From positions 302,981 to 366,980 of the forward strand of contig JABTUJ010000003.1 of the NCBI GenBank assembly GCA_015075445.1: DNA of 64,000 nucleotides, read 5' to 3'. The first letter of the stretch is position 1, and every line of letters starts with the position of its first letter. The notes under the pieces are model-generated. The model was not told where the DNA came from, did no database searches, and saw nothing but the letters and a program-made list of their open reading frames with translations. This document shows positions 9,506 to 18,082 of this stretch, in pieces. The position numbers and the translations under genes are program-made. The DNA is from Verrucomicrobiales bacterium (GTDB lineage Bacteria; Verrucomicrobiota; Verrucomicrobiia; Limisphaerales; J093).

Positions 9506-10393
9506 GTCAACTACCACCACCTGCGGTACTTCTGGACCGTGGCGAAGGAAGGCAGCTTGAAGCAAGCCGCCGAGAAGCTCCACGTCTCCCCGCCGTCCAT
9601 CTCGGCGCAACTGGGCGAGCTGGAGGAGGCGCTGGGCGAGAAGCTCTTCCGCCGGAGCGGGCGGTCGAAGGTGCTGACGGACGCCGGTCAGGTCGCCTGC
9701 CGCTACGCCGAGGAGATCTTCGCGCTGGGCCGAGAGTTGGTGAACGCGGTCAAGCAGCGGCCGACGGCGCAGGCCCTGCGGCTCTACGTGGGCGTGGCGG
9801 ACTCGTTTCCCAAGCTGGTGACCAACGAGATCCTCAAGCCCGTGTTTGCCATGTCCCAGCCCGTTCATGTCATCTGTCGGGAGGGGAAGCTGGAGGACTT
9901 GCTCGGGCAACTCGCGACCCACCGGCTCGACATCGTGTTGGCTGACGAACCGGCTTCCAGCGGCAAATTGAGTCCGCACCTTCAACCACCGGCTCGGGGA
10001 ATGCCCACCCTCGTTCTGGTGCGTCCGGCAAACTGGCGCGGGCACCCAAGGGCTTCCTTGAAGTCCCTTCACGGCGCGCCCGGGTTGCTGCCCTCGGACA
10101 ACACCGCGCTGCGCCGCGCCGTGGAGGCCTGGTTCCAGCGCATGGACGTGCAGCCGCGGGTGGTGGCGGAGTTTGACGACCTCTCGCTGATGAAGGTGGT
10201 GGCGGCCGAGGGGAGTGGGTTCATTGTGCTTCCCTCGGTTGTCGCCGACGAGGCCATGCGCCACTATGGCTTCCGCATCATTGGCGTGGCGGAGGCGTGC
10301 CGGGTGCAGTTCCACGCGATCACGGCCGAGCGGCGCCTGGTGCACCCAGCCGTCGTGGTGCTGACCGAACACGCCCGGCAACACCTTGTCTGA
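9416..10393 (+). CDS. LysR-type regulator, NhaR-like
   Basis: The recognisable protein starts at NYHHLRYFWTVAKEGSLKQAA (from 9509) and continues through a winged helix (HVSPPSISAQLGELEEALGEKLF) and a LysR substrate-binding domain to residue 325. NhaR proteins normally begin M-NYHHL; here the Met codon is replaced by GTC at 9506-9508. The only in-frame starts are upstream, inside ATPase-derived antisense sequence (GTG 9416 or TTG 9458), adding about 15-30 unrelated residues. NhaR activates sodium/proton antiporter genes. Whether this copy is still expressed is unclear; the rest of the protein is intact. Confidence 0.82.
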   Translation: MSENPLPVQLDWLALRVPSPLASVEHHLDRVNYHHLRYFWTVAKEGSLKQAAEKLHVSPPSISAQLGELEEALGEKLFRRSGRSKVLTDAGQVACRYAEEIFALGRELVNAVKQRPTAQALRLYVGVADSFPKLVTNEILKPVFAMSQPVHVICREGKLEDLLGQLATHRLDIVLADEPASSGKLSPHLQPPARGMPTLVLVRPANWRGHPRASLKSLHGAPGLLPSDNTALRRAVEAWFQRMDVQPRVVAEFDDLSLMKVVAAEGSGFIVLPSVVADEAMRHYGFRIIGVAEACRVQFHAITAERRLVHPAVVVLTEHARQHLV

Positions 10394-10464
10394 GATGCCT
10401 GCCGGGTCGGTCTACGGGAGCGCACCGACTCGACATCCCTCCCCCACCCCCCTAGCCTGCCCCC

Positions 10465-11448
10465 ATGCCGGCGCCGTTGACCTCACACACCTGCACCCTG
10501 ACTGCGACCCAGGCCCGGGCCCTCCTGGCCTGGCTGCGGACGCACGGCTTCACCTTTCGCGACGTGCCCTACGCCCGGTTCGCCGCCCAAAAGGACAAAG
10601 TCAACGTCGTGTTCTACGAGAGCGGCAAGCTCGTCGTGCAAGGCAAGGGCACCGCCGAGTTCGTCGAGTTCACCCTCGAACCCGAGATCCTCCACGAGGC
10701 CCGCCTCGGCTACGAAACCGTCCTCAACCCCGACCTCCTCCTCCCCCGGTTCGGCGTCGATGAAAGCGGCAAGGGCGACTTCTTCGGCCCGCTCTGCGTC
10801 GCGGGCGTCTATGTCAACGCCCACTTCGTCAAGACCTGGCAGACCGCCGGTGTGCGCGACTCCAAGCAGGTCGGCAGTGACCGCCGCATCGCCGAACTGG
10901 CCCGCCTCATCCGCGAAACACCCGGCGCCGTCTTCACCGTGGTGCCCATCGGCCCCGAGGCCTACAACCGGCTTTACCGCCAGCTCAAGAGCGTCAACCG
11001 CATCCTCGCCTGGGGCCACGCCCGCGTGATCGAGAACCTCATGCTCCAGCGCCACCGCATGGATCCCCTGCCCGTCCGCGCCATCAGCGACCAGTTCGCC
11101 CACGACAAGGCCACCGTAGCCAAGGCTCTCATGAGCCTCGGACGCGAAATCGAACTCCTCCAGCGCCACAAGGCCGAAGCCGACCTCGCCGTTGCCGCCG
11201 CTTCCATCCTCGCCCGCGACGAGTTCGTCACCCGCTTGGCGAAGCTCGCCACCGAGTTCGACCTGCCCCTGCCCAAGGGGGCCTCCGCCGCCGTCGACAC
11301 CGCCGCCCGCGAATTCGTGGCCCGTCACGGCGCCGACCCGCTCGGCCTCGTCGGCAAACTCCACTTCCGCACGGCCGCCCGCGCCCTCGGCCAGCCGGAA
11401 CCTCCCCGCGTCCCCTGGCGCAAACCCTCCTCCCCCGCCCGCGCATGA
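10465..11448 (+). CDS. rnhC: ribonuclease HIII
   Basis: 327 residues, the usual size. The N-terminal TBP-like substrate-binding domain (about 1-90, with YARFAAQKDKVNVVFYESGKLVVQGKG) is followed by the RNase H fold beginning GVDESGKGDFFGPL, with catalytic D99 and E100, then VRDSKQV and a later DQFAHDKA acidic site. It removes RNA from RNA/DNA hybrids. HIII replaces or supplements HII in some phyla, and the GKGDFFGPL loop separates it from RNase HII. The stop overlaps the next small gene by ATGA. The C-terminus is a Pro-rich tail not needed for the fold. Confidence 0.95.
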   Translation: MPAPLTSHTCTLTATQARALLAWLRTHGFTFRDVPYARFAAQKDKVNVVFYESGKLVVQGKGTAEFVEFTLEPEILHEARLGYETVLNPDLLLPRFGVDESGKGDFFGPLCVAGVYVNAHFVKTWQTAGVRDSKQVGSDRRIAELARLIRETPGAVFTVVPIGPEAYNRLYRQLKSVNRILAWGHARVIENLMLQRHRMDPLPVRAISDQFAHDKATVAKALMSLGREIELLQRHKAEADLAVAAASILARDEFVTRLAKLATEFDLPLPKGASAAVDTAAREFVARHGADPLGLVGKLHFRTAARALGQPEPPRVPWRKPSSPARA

Positions 11449-11648
11449 CCCGCCCCCCGCCGCCTCCCGTCAGACCGCTCATCCCGAAGCTCCTGCTGGC
11501 CGGGCTTCTCATCCTGGTCTTGAGCTGGCTGGCGTTCATGACCCACTACGTGCGCAAGGTCGCAAACCAACCCCGCGGCGAAGCCCCGCCCCGCCCCGCG
11601 CCCGCCGCCAGCACGAACCCGCTCTCCGACCAACCCGCGCCGCGATGA
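11445..11648 (+). CDS. small single-pass membrane protein
   Basis: 67 residues. A Pro-rich N-terminus and one membrane helix (about residues 13-32, LIPKLLLAGLLILVLSWLAF) are followed by a basic then Pro/Ala-rich tail. It is linked by ATGA overlaps to rnhC before it and the lipoprotein gene after it, so it is very probably translated. No family is recognised. The short size and position recall small assembly or envelope factors, but no function can be given. Confidence 0.6.
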   Translation: MTRPPPPPVRPLIPKLLLAGLLILVLSWLAFMTHYVRKVANQPRGEAPPRPAPAASTNPLSDQPAPR

Positions 11649-12604
11649 CGCGCGCCCCGGACGAACTCCCGACCCCGGGCTCGATGGTAGCCTCGTTCCC
11701 CTCCAACCCACGACCCTCGCCGCCGCGTCAGCCTCGCTGGCGACGATGGTCGCCCCTCACCCTGGTCGTGCTGGCGGGCTGCGCCACGGACCCGGGGCGC
11801 GGAGTGACCGTCCTCGAACGGCAGTCGCCACCGTCTCCGCCCGCCTCTCCCCCACCCCGGGTGGGCCTCATCTCCACCAACCCGCTGCCCTTGCTCCGTA
11901 TCCAGTGGCCACGCACACGCCAGCAGGCCCTGGCCGACTTCTCCGAGGATGCCAACCATTTCCTCTGGGGCTTCATGACCTACGCCGGCTTCCTCTGGCC
12001 CGCCGCGTTCGCCACGACTCCGTACCTCTCCGCCCGGGCGGCTGCCGTCGGCCTCTCCGGCCTCTCCAGCCAGGAATTCCACCGGCTCTGGGAAGCTCAC
12101 TCGGACCGGCTGTCTCAAGTCCTGGTCCATGACGGGCTGCGCCAAACCATCGCCGCCGAGGCCCGCGCCCGCGGCTGGACCAACGTGTTCCTCGTGTCGA
12201 AGCCCTGGCCGGCCGGACAACCCGAGCAGTTCGCCCGCATGGCCTTCTTCCTCGCCGCCACGCTGGCCTGGTTGCCTCCGGACACCCATCCCGCCGACTA
12301 CCTCCGCGCCCAGGGCGCCGACGCGGTGCTCGAACTCGAAGTCACGGGGGCCGCCCTCGCCGGTAAACCCGGCACCAACCCACCCCTCACCCTGAGCTAT
12401 CGCCTCGAAGCCCGCCTGCGACCGGCCCCCACACAGCCACCCGTCGCGCGGCTCCGACTCGCTTACCGGAGCAAGCCGCGGAAGTTCGACCACTGGATGG
12501 AGAACGACGCCCAGTTGTTCCGGGAACAACTCCAATCGTCTTACCTCCAGTGTGCTGACCACATCCTGGACTGGTACCAGGCAACGCTCGCCACCGGGGG
12601 GTAA
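11645..12604 (+). CDS. lipoprotein of unknown function
   Basis: 319 residues from the ATG at 11645, which overlaps the preceding stop by ATGA; a second Met (MVASF, 11684) is an alternative start. A basic region RQPRWRRW is followed by a hydrophobic stretch and lipobox LAGC, then a Pro-rich linker. The mature domain has a hydrophobic segment (WGFMTYAGFLWPAAFATTPYLS) and ends in a helix with QLFREQLQSSYLQCADHILDWY. The pattern resembles lipoproteins that sense or assemble envelope parts, but I do not recognise the family. The open frame upstream is only the shadow of rnhC. Confidence 0.75.
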   Translation: MTRAPDELPTPGSMVASFPSNPRPSPPRQPRWRRWSPLTLVVLAGCATDPGRGVTVLERQSPPSPPASPPPRVGLISTNPLPLLRIQWPRTRQQALADFSEDANHFLWGFMTYAGFLWPAAFATTPYLSARAAAVGLSGLSSQEFHRLWEAHSDRLSQVLVHDGLRQTIAAEARARGWTNVFLVSKPWPAGQPEQFARMAFFLAATLAWLPPDTHPADYLRAQGADAVLELEVTGAALAGKPGTNPPLTLSYRLEARLRPAPTQPPVARLRLAYRSKPRKFDHWMENDAQLFREQLQSSYLQCADHILDWYQATLATGG

Positions 12605-12653
12605 CCCCCGGGGCTTAACGGCAGCTTAATGCATCCCCCGCTACCGTCCGCGC

Positions 12654-14366
12654 ATGACAGCGTTCGTGCGCGCTCGGTCTCGCCAGTCTCCGCAGGTCTG
12701 CCTCCCCGCAAACCCTGTGGTGCCGGCGCCCCGCCTGCCTCTCTGGCCTTCCTCGACCACCACCCGGTCCCGTTGCCTGGGCCGGCTCTGCTTGGCACTC
12801 CTGACCGCCTCGACCGCCCTCGCCCAAGACCCGACCCCGCCCTCATATGTCGCGCCCCTCAAGCTCGTCCGCCGCTTCGACCACGACCGCAACGGACACC
12901 TGAACCTCGCCGAGCGCCAAGCTGCCCGCGCCGCCCTCGAGTCGCTGCTCCCTGACCGCAGCCACGCCAGCGAGGCGGACGGGCCCCGCAGCGGATCACC
13001 CGCACCCGTCCGCAACGGTGCCAGCCCCCAGTCCGGCCCCCGCCTCTCGCCCGCCGACGTCCCCGCCCACCCGGACGCGCCCATCTACGGCACCGACACC
13101 CTGCGCACCTTCTTCCTCGAATTCGAGAGCACCGACTGGGAACAGGAACTCGCCGACTTCCACAACACCGACGTCGAAGTGCCCGCGCGACTCGTCGTGG
13201 ACGGCCGCACCTATCCGGAGGTGGGCGTGCATTTCCGCGGCCAGTCCTCGTACCACAGGGTCGCCGCCGGGTCGAAGCGCTCCCTTAACCTCTCTCTCGA
13301 TTTTGTCCACCAGGATCAGAAGCTCGGCGGCTACCGCACCTTCAACCTCCTCAACTCGCACGGTGACCCCACCTTCTTGCGCACCGTCCTCTATCACCAC
13401 CTCGCCCGAACTTACCTCCCCGCCCCCCATGCCAATTTCCTCCGCGTCGTCATCAACGGCGAGTGCTGGGGCGTCTACGTGAACCTCCAGCAGTTCAACC
13501 GAGACTTCGTCCGCGACTGGTTCGGCACCACCGAGGGCGCCCGCTGGAAGGTCTCCGGCCACCCGAACGGCCAGGGCACGCTCGCTTACCTCGGCGCGGA
13601 CGTCGCTGCCTACCGCCCCATCTATGAAATCAAGACCAAGGATGATCCCAAGTCCTGGGGCCCCCTGATCCGCCTCTGCGAGGTCCTCTGCCAAACCCCC
13701 GCCAGCCAACTCGAGGCCGCCCTCAGCCCCCTGCTCGACATCGAGGGCGCGCTCCGTTTCCTCGCCCTCGAAAACACCCTCGTCAACTGCGATGGCTATT
13801 GGACCCGCGCCAGCGACTACCACCTCTACCTCGATCCCCACGGCCGCTTCCACCTCATCCCCTACGACGCCAACGAGTCCTTCAGCACGGGCGCGGGTAC
13901 CAACTCATTCCCCTCCTCCCGCCCGGACTCCTCCGCATCGAGGGGGGCGCAGGTGGACCCGTTGGTATCCACCCACGACTCGACCAAGCCGCTCCTGGCC
14001 AGACTCCTCGCCGTGCCCGCCCTGCGCGAACGTTACCTGGCCTGCGTCCGGGACATCGCCGAAACCTGGCTCGACTGGAATCGCCTGGGCCCGCTCGCGC
14101 TCCATTACCAGGCGGTCATCGCCGACGCCGTCCAGACCGACACCCGCAAGCTCGACTCGACCGAGGCCCTCTTCCGCGGCGTCGAGGGCCCACCCGGGCG
14201 CGTCGACGAGGCCGACTCGCTCGACCCCGACCAGCCAGTCAGCTTGAAGCGCTTCGCTGAGCAGCGCCGGAGCTTCCTTCTCCAGCACGGTGAGATCCAG
14301 CGCATCGCCGGCGCTCCGACCCCGGCCAACCGCCGCCCGCTCCCTGCCATGGTTCACGCCCGTTGA
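12654..14366 (+). CDS. CotH kinase family protein with EF-hand, secreted
   Basis: 570 residues. A signal-like stretch (RCLGRLCLALLTASTALAQ, about residues 39-58) follows an unusually long N-region that contains a short dispersed hairpin repeat. One EF-hand-type loop, DHDRNGHLNLAE (about residues 76-87), precedes the CotH domain (about 140-480), with the characteristic VGVHFRGQSSYH, KLGGYRTFNLLNSHGDPTFLR, LRVVINGECWGVYVNLQQ and later DYHLYLDPHGRFHLIPYDANESF. CotH proteins are atypical secreted or spore-coat protein kinases; the distal YDAN/D motif binds the metal. Ca binding to the EF-hand may regulate it. Substrate unknown. Its 3' end overlaps a convergent gene by 13 bases. Confidence 0.88.
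   Translation: MTAFVRARSRQSPQVCLPANPVVPAPRLPLWPSSTTTRSRCLGRLCLALLTASTALAQDPTPPSYVAPLKLVRRFDHDRNGHLNLAERQAARAALESLLPDRSHASEADGPRSGSPAPVRNGASPQSGPRLSPADVPAHPDAPIYGTDTLRTFFLEFESTDWEQELADFHNTDVEVPARLVVDGRTYPEVGVHFRGQSSYHRVAAGSKRSLNLSLDFVHQDQKLGGYRTFNLLNSHGDPTFLRTVLYHHLARTYLPAPHANFLRVVINGECWGVYVNLQQFNRDFVRDWFGTTEGARWKVSGHPNGQGTLAYLGADVAAYRPIYEIKTKDDPKSWGPLIRLCEVLCQTPASQLEAALSPLLDIEGALRFLALENTLVNCDGYWTRASDYHLYLDPHGRFHLIPYDANESFSTGAGTNSFPSSRPDSSASRGAQVDPLVSTHDSTKPLLARLLAVPALRERYLACVRDIAETWLDWNRLGPLALHYQAVIADAVQTDTRKLDSTEALFRGVEGPPGRVDEADSLDPDQPVSLKRFAEQRRSFLLQHGEIQRIAGAPTPANRRPLPAMVHAR
12720..12738. repeat. GTGC-stem hairpin repeat, in CotH N-terminal codons
   Basis: A member of a short dispersed family of the form GTGC, one base, GGC, a TCC or CCC turn, GCC, TGC. 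Here it lies 66 bases after the predicted ATG of the CotH gene and before the hydrophobic part of its signal sequence. Other copies are at 19541, 24933, 24981 and 63940. It is slightly diverged (GGCG-CCC-CGCC). Confidence 0.55.
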
Positions 14367-14821
14367 AACCAGGCTACCGCGTCCGCTGGATCAGCCAGAG
14401 CTTTCGCTGACCGCAATCCAACACGCCGGCATGGCGGACTAACGCCTGGGCAGCAAGTGTCCCGTCCACGCAGCGTCACACCCAACTCCCCGAGCCGCTT
14501 GAGCCGGTTCGTTAGCGAGGGATCCACCAGGCTGTAGGCAGCACCAGGAAAGCAGTAGAACTCGACCCGCTTGCCCTCCAACCGGCCATCCACCCGACAG
14601 CCCCCCCACCAACGGACCGGTTTCGTCCTGATCGCCCGATAGCCCAACCCCTCCAAGTATTGACCCATCGACGGCGGCTGGGACCCAGCCCTCAGGCTGA
14701 GACCGACGAGCAGCAGAAAGCAACACATCCACCCTATCGGGTTCACGCAACCAAGCTGAGCCTCCCCCCGGTCCTTCGTCACGCGCTTTCTTCCGCTCCT
14801 GTCGGTCATCGTCTGATGCAT
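14354..14821 (-). CDS. small exported protein, possibly a degenerate retropepsin-like fold
   Basis: 155 residues. A membrane or signal segment (GWMCCFLLLVGLSLRAGS, about residues 30-47) is followed by YLEGLGYRAIRTKPVRW and CRVDGRLEGKRVEFYCFPGAAYSLVDPSLTNRL in sequence. The second part has the layout of retropepsin-like aspartyl proteases (GRLNG-x-hydrophobic-DTGA-x-SLVD), but the catalytic DTG is replaced by CFPG. It may be an inactive relative or unrelated. It is convergent with CotH (13-base overlap) and divergent from the GH2 gene. Confidence is limited by the lack of a strong family match and the extended basic N-terminus. Confidence 0.42.
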   Translation of the reverse strand: MHQTMTDRSGRKRVTKDRGEAQLGCVNPIGWMCCFLLLVGLSLRAGSQPPSMGQYLEGLGYRAIRTKPVRWWGGCRVDGRLEGKRVEFYCFPGAAYSLVDPSLTNRLKRLGELGVTLRGRDTCCPGVSPPCRRVGLRSAKALADPADAVAWFQRA

Positions 14822-14928
14822 CCCAGGCCGGCGCTTCCTGCCGCCCGGGCACGTCCATCATCGGCCGTGACCGGCCCGGCTGGTCCGCCCGACTCGACAA
14901 CCTCCCGCGCGCTGCCTAAGGTCACCCC

Positions 14929-17169
14929 ATGCAACCCCGCTGTCCCGCACCCTTCGGTCCACTCGCCGCCCTCATCCGCTGCGCCGTCCGAGGCCTCGCC
15001 TTCAGCCTGCTGCTCGTTCCCTCCGCGCTCACCGAGCGAACCACGGTCCACCTCGACGGTCCCTGGCAAATCGCCGACAGTGCGTCCGCGACGGAGCTTC
15101 CCACCGCGTTCCTCCACACGGTTCCCGTCCCCGGCCTCGTCAACCTGGCCGAACCTCCCTTCCCCGACGTCGACGCCTTCTTCAGCCGCGAACACCTCGC
15201 CAACCGCATCCGCGCCGGGCTCGCCCCCGCCGAGTGGCTCACCCAATACTGGCAGGGCAAGGTCAACCAGGACCGGAACTACTTCTGGTACCGCAAGACG
15301 TTCCGCGCTCCCCCCCGCCGCACCACGGCCCAGCTCAGGATCAACAAGGCCCAGTTCGGCACCGCCGTCTGGCTCAACGACCAGAAACTCGGCGAGTACT
15401 CCGGCTGCTTTTCCGCCAGCCATTTCCCCCTCGAATCCGCCCTCCGCTGGGACGCCGACAACACCCTCGTCATCCGCATCGGCGCCCACCCGGCCGTGCT
15501 GCCCGACACCTTCCCCACCGGCTCCGACTTCGAGAAGATCAAGTGGACCCCCGGCATCTACGACCGCGTCTCGCTGGTGTACTGCGACGGACCCGTGATC
15601 CAGTCCGTCCAAGTCGCCCCACGCCTCGCCACCTCCGAGATCCTGATCCAGACCGTCCTCGAGAATCGCGGTCCCGCCACGCGCGTTGCCCTCGAACAGC
15701 GCGTCCTCACTTGGAAGGACCGCGAACCCGCCGGCCACCTCCCCCCGCTGGAAGCCTCCCTCGCCGCGGGCGAAACCCACACCTTCACCCAACGCCTCCC
15801 CCTCGCCCACCCCCGCCTCTGGTCCCCGGAAAACCCCTTCCTCTACATGCTGGAATCCCGCACCGCCGGCGACCACCTCACCACCCGCTTCGGCTTCCGC
15901 GATTTCCGCTTCGACGCCGCCACCGGTCGCGCCCACCTCAACGGCCAGCCCTATTACCTCCGCGGCTCGAACATCACCCTCCATCGCTTCTTCGAAGATC
16001 CTCTCTGCCGCGACCTTCCCTGGAACGAAACCTGGGTCCGGCGCCTCCTCGGTGAACTCCCCCGCCAGATGCACTGGAACTACTTCCGCTTCTGCATCGG
16101 CCCCGTCCCCGACCAGTGGTTCGACATCTGCGACGAACTCGGCCTGCTCATCCAGAACGAGTTCTTCGTGTGGACCGGCGGCCCCGGCTGGTACCCCGGC
16201 TACTCCCGCACCCACGACCCCGAGGAGATGATCCGCCAATACCGCGACTGGATGCGCGATCACTGGAACCACCCCAGCGTCGCCGTCTGGGACGCCAACA
16301 ACGAAACCAAGGACGACCTCTTCGCCACCCGCCTCATCCCCGCCGTCCGCCCCCTCGACCTCTCCGACCGCCCCTGGGAAAACAGCTACAACCCGCCCGC
16401 CGGCCCGCACGACCCCGTCGAGTACCATCCTTACCTCATGCAGAGCGGGCATCGCGGCAAGCTCACCTTCCGCATGGCCGACCTTGAAACCATGGACGGC
16501 CGCCCCCGGCCCGGCGCCTTGCCCGCCGAAGGCCACCCCGTCGTCATCAACGAGTACGGCTGGCTCTGGCTCAACCGCGACGGCTCCCCGACGGTCCTCA
16601 CCGAGAACGTCTACGCCCAACTGCTCGGCCCCCAGGCCAGCGACCGCGAACGCCTCGATCTCTATGCCTATCTCCTCGCCGCCAAGACCGAGTTCTGGCG
16701 CGCCCATCGCCACTACGCCGGCATCATCCACTTCGTCTACCTCACCTGCAGCTACCCCGGCGTCTCTACTGCCGACCACTTCACCGACGTCCCCCGTCTC
16801 ACGCTCGAACCCGCCTTCGCCGACTACGTGGGTGAGGCCTTCAAGCCCCTCGGCGTCTATCTCAACTTCTTCCAGCCCGCCCTCACTGCCGGGACCACCC
16901 GCACCTTCGAGGTCTTCCTGGTGAACGACGAAGCCCGCGCCCAGTCAGGTCACCTCACTCTGGTCCTCACCTCCCCTCAGGCGAAACCTCGCGCGCCAGG
17001 CGCCTTCGCACTCGATGCCCTTGGCCAAAGCCGCCGCTCACTGCAGCTCACCGTGCCTGCTCCCATCCCCGGCCGCTGCCTCCTCCAAGCCGTCGCCTCA
17101 CCCACCGCCGCCGGTTCATCCTCCCCCACCACGAGTCGTCGTTGGGTCTCCCTGGTACCGCCCTCCTGA
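14929..17169 (+). CDS. glycoside hydrolase family 2-type enzyme, secreted
   Basis: 746 residues. A signal peptide (AFSLLLVPSAL, about residues 24-36) leads into the GH2 jelly-roll sugar-binding domain (WYRKTFRAP, INKAQFGTAVWLNDQKLGEYSG), an immunoglobulin-like sandwich (about 225-320) and a TIM barrel. The barrel has the proton donor in VAVWDANNETK and a candidate nucleophile in VINEYGWLWL. GH2 includes beta-galactosidases, glucuronidases and mannosidases; the substrate cannot be chosen from sequence. It stands alone between divergent or convergent neighbours, so it is probably monocistronic. A C-terminal Ig-like domain (about 630-740) completes it. Confidence 0.87.
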   Translation: MQPRCPAPFGPLAALIRCAVRGLAFSLLLVPSALTERTTVHLDGPWQIADSASATELPTAFLHTVPVPGLVNLAEPPFPDVDAFFSREHLANRIRAGLAPAEWLTQYWQGKVNQDRNYFWYRKTFRAPPRRTTAQLRINKAQFGTAVWLNDQKLGEYSGCFSASHFPLESALRWDADNTLVIRIGAHPAVLPDTFPTGSDFEKIKWTPGIYDRVSLVYCDGPVIQSVQVAPRLATSEILIQTVLENRGPATRVALEQRVLTWKDREPAGHLPPLEASLAAGETHTFTQRLPLAHPRLWSPENPFLYMLESRTAGDHLTTRFGFRDFRFDAATGRAHLNGQPYYLRGSNITLHRFFEDPLCRDLPWNETWVRRLLGELPRQMHWNYFRFCIGPVPDQWFDICDELGLLIQNEFFVWTGGPGWYPGYSRTHDPEEMIRQYRDWMRDHWNHPSVAVWDANNETKDDLFATRLIPAVRPLDLSDRPWENSYNPPAGPHDPVEYHPYLMQSGHRGKLTFRMADLETMDGRPRPGALPAEGHPVVINEYGWLWLNRDGSPTVLTENVYAQLLGPQASDRERLDLYAYLLAAKTEFWRAHRHYAGIIHFVYLTCSYPGVSTADHFTDVPRLTLEPAFADYVGEAFKPLGVYLNFFQPALTAGTTRTFEVFLVNDEARAQSGHLTLVLTSPQAKPRAPGAFALDALGQSRRSLQLTVPAPIPGRCLLQAVASPTAAGSSSPTTSRRWVSLVPPS

Positions 17170-17252
17170 GAGCCGCCTCACCCACGCCCCGTTCTGACTC
17201 CTTCAGCGCCCCGTGAGGTCGCCCAACGCCAGTGGGTCCCGGGAGCGCTCAC

Positions 17253-17966
17253 TCACGATCGACCCTTCGCCTCAAGCGCAGCCGCGTTGACGAGCTCCAT
17301 CGTATCCTCGCCCATCCGCATCGCGTAGACGCCCAGCTCCGTCAACCGCTCCACCACCGGGCCGGGCATCGCCCAACTCCCTAACACCGCGATCAAACGG
17401 CGTCCTTGGTACTCCGGGAAGAAGTCAAAGAACCGCCCCGCTTTCGCGGCGAACTCCTCCGCCGATTGCCGCGTCGGACTGGACTTCGCCTCCCCCAGCA
17501 CGACCGCCGTCGGCCCCACCACGATCGTGTCAAACTCGGTCTCCCCACCCCCGTGCCGCCGCGACCGCCGCACGATGAAATCCTCGATGACGGGAAACCT
17601 GAAGTGTTCCACGGCCAACCGCCGCAGATTCGGTGCCACAACGTCCTCGACGATGGTGCCCAGCTTGTTGGCCAGCGCACCCCACTGCTGGTTCAGCTCT
17701 CTCTTCGACCCGCGCATCTCGTCCTTGAACGCGCGCATCTCGTCCTTGAACGCGCGCATCTCGTCCTTGAACGCGCTCATCTCGTCCTTGAACGCGCTCA
17801 TCTCGTCCTTGAACGCGCTCATCTCCGCCTCGAACCGCCCCAGGCGCTCATCCGCTGCCTTGTTCCGCTCGTCGGCCCGGCGGTTGATCACGGCCATCTC
17901 GGTCATGAACTGGCCGAACACCGCTTCGAGCCGGTCCACGCGCTCTTCCGTCGTCACGTATGCCAT
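17253..17966 (-). CDS. coiled-coil protein with PD-(D/E)XK nuclease-like domain (DUF3782-like)
   Basis: 237 residues from MAYVTTEERVDRLEAVF; the longer upstream frame runs into the mpl promoter region and is rejected. Residues 1-85 form a coiled coil with an exact seven-residue repeat, M(S/R)AFKDE. The C-terminal domain (about 105-237) has FPVIEDFIVRR, ETEFDTIVVGPTAVVLGEAKSS and a later GRRLIAVLGS: the E, D and E-x-K arrangement of restriction-like folds. This organisation is common in cyanobacterial and Verrucomicrobial DUF3782-type proteins of unknown role. It is divergent from mpl across 116 bases. Confidence 0.82.
   Translation of the reverse strand: MAYVTTEERVDRLEAVFGQFMTEMAVINRRADERNKAADERLGRFEAEMSAFKDEMSAFKDEMSAFKDEMRAFKDEMRAFKDEMRGSKRELNQQWGALANKLGTIVEDVVAPNLRRLAVEHFRFPVIEDFIVRRSRRHGGGETEFDTIVVGPTAVVLGEAKSSPTRQSAEEFAAKAGRFFDFFPEYQGRRLIAVLGSWAMPGPVVERLTELGVYAMRMGEDTMELVNAAALEAKGRS
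17711..17815. repeat. 21-bp tandem repeat, five units, coding for heptads
   Basis: Five consecutive 21-base units (start CGC(G/T)CATCTCGTCCTTGAACG) with single-base differences, followed by a sixth degenerate unit. Each codes seven residues, M(S/R)AFKDE, on the minus strand, so adding or losing units keeps the frame and the coiled-coil register. Such near-identical units usually vary in number between strains. Confidence 0.9.
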
Positions 17967-18082
17967 ACCGGCCTCCAGCCTATCGCTCACCCCACACCCG
18001 CGCAACCACCCCGACACCCAGTGAACAACCCGCCCTGACTTCCCGCTTCCGCCCTCTCCCACCCCACTCCATCCTCACCTGC

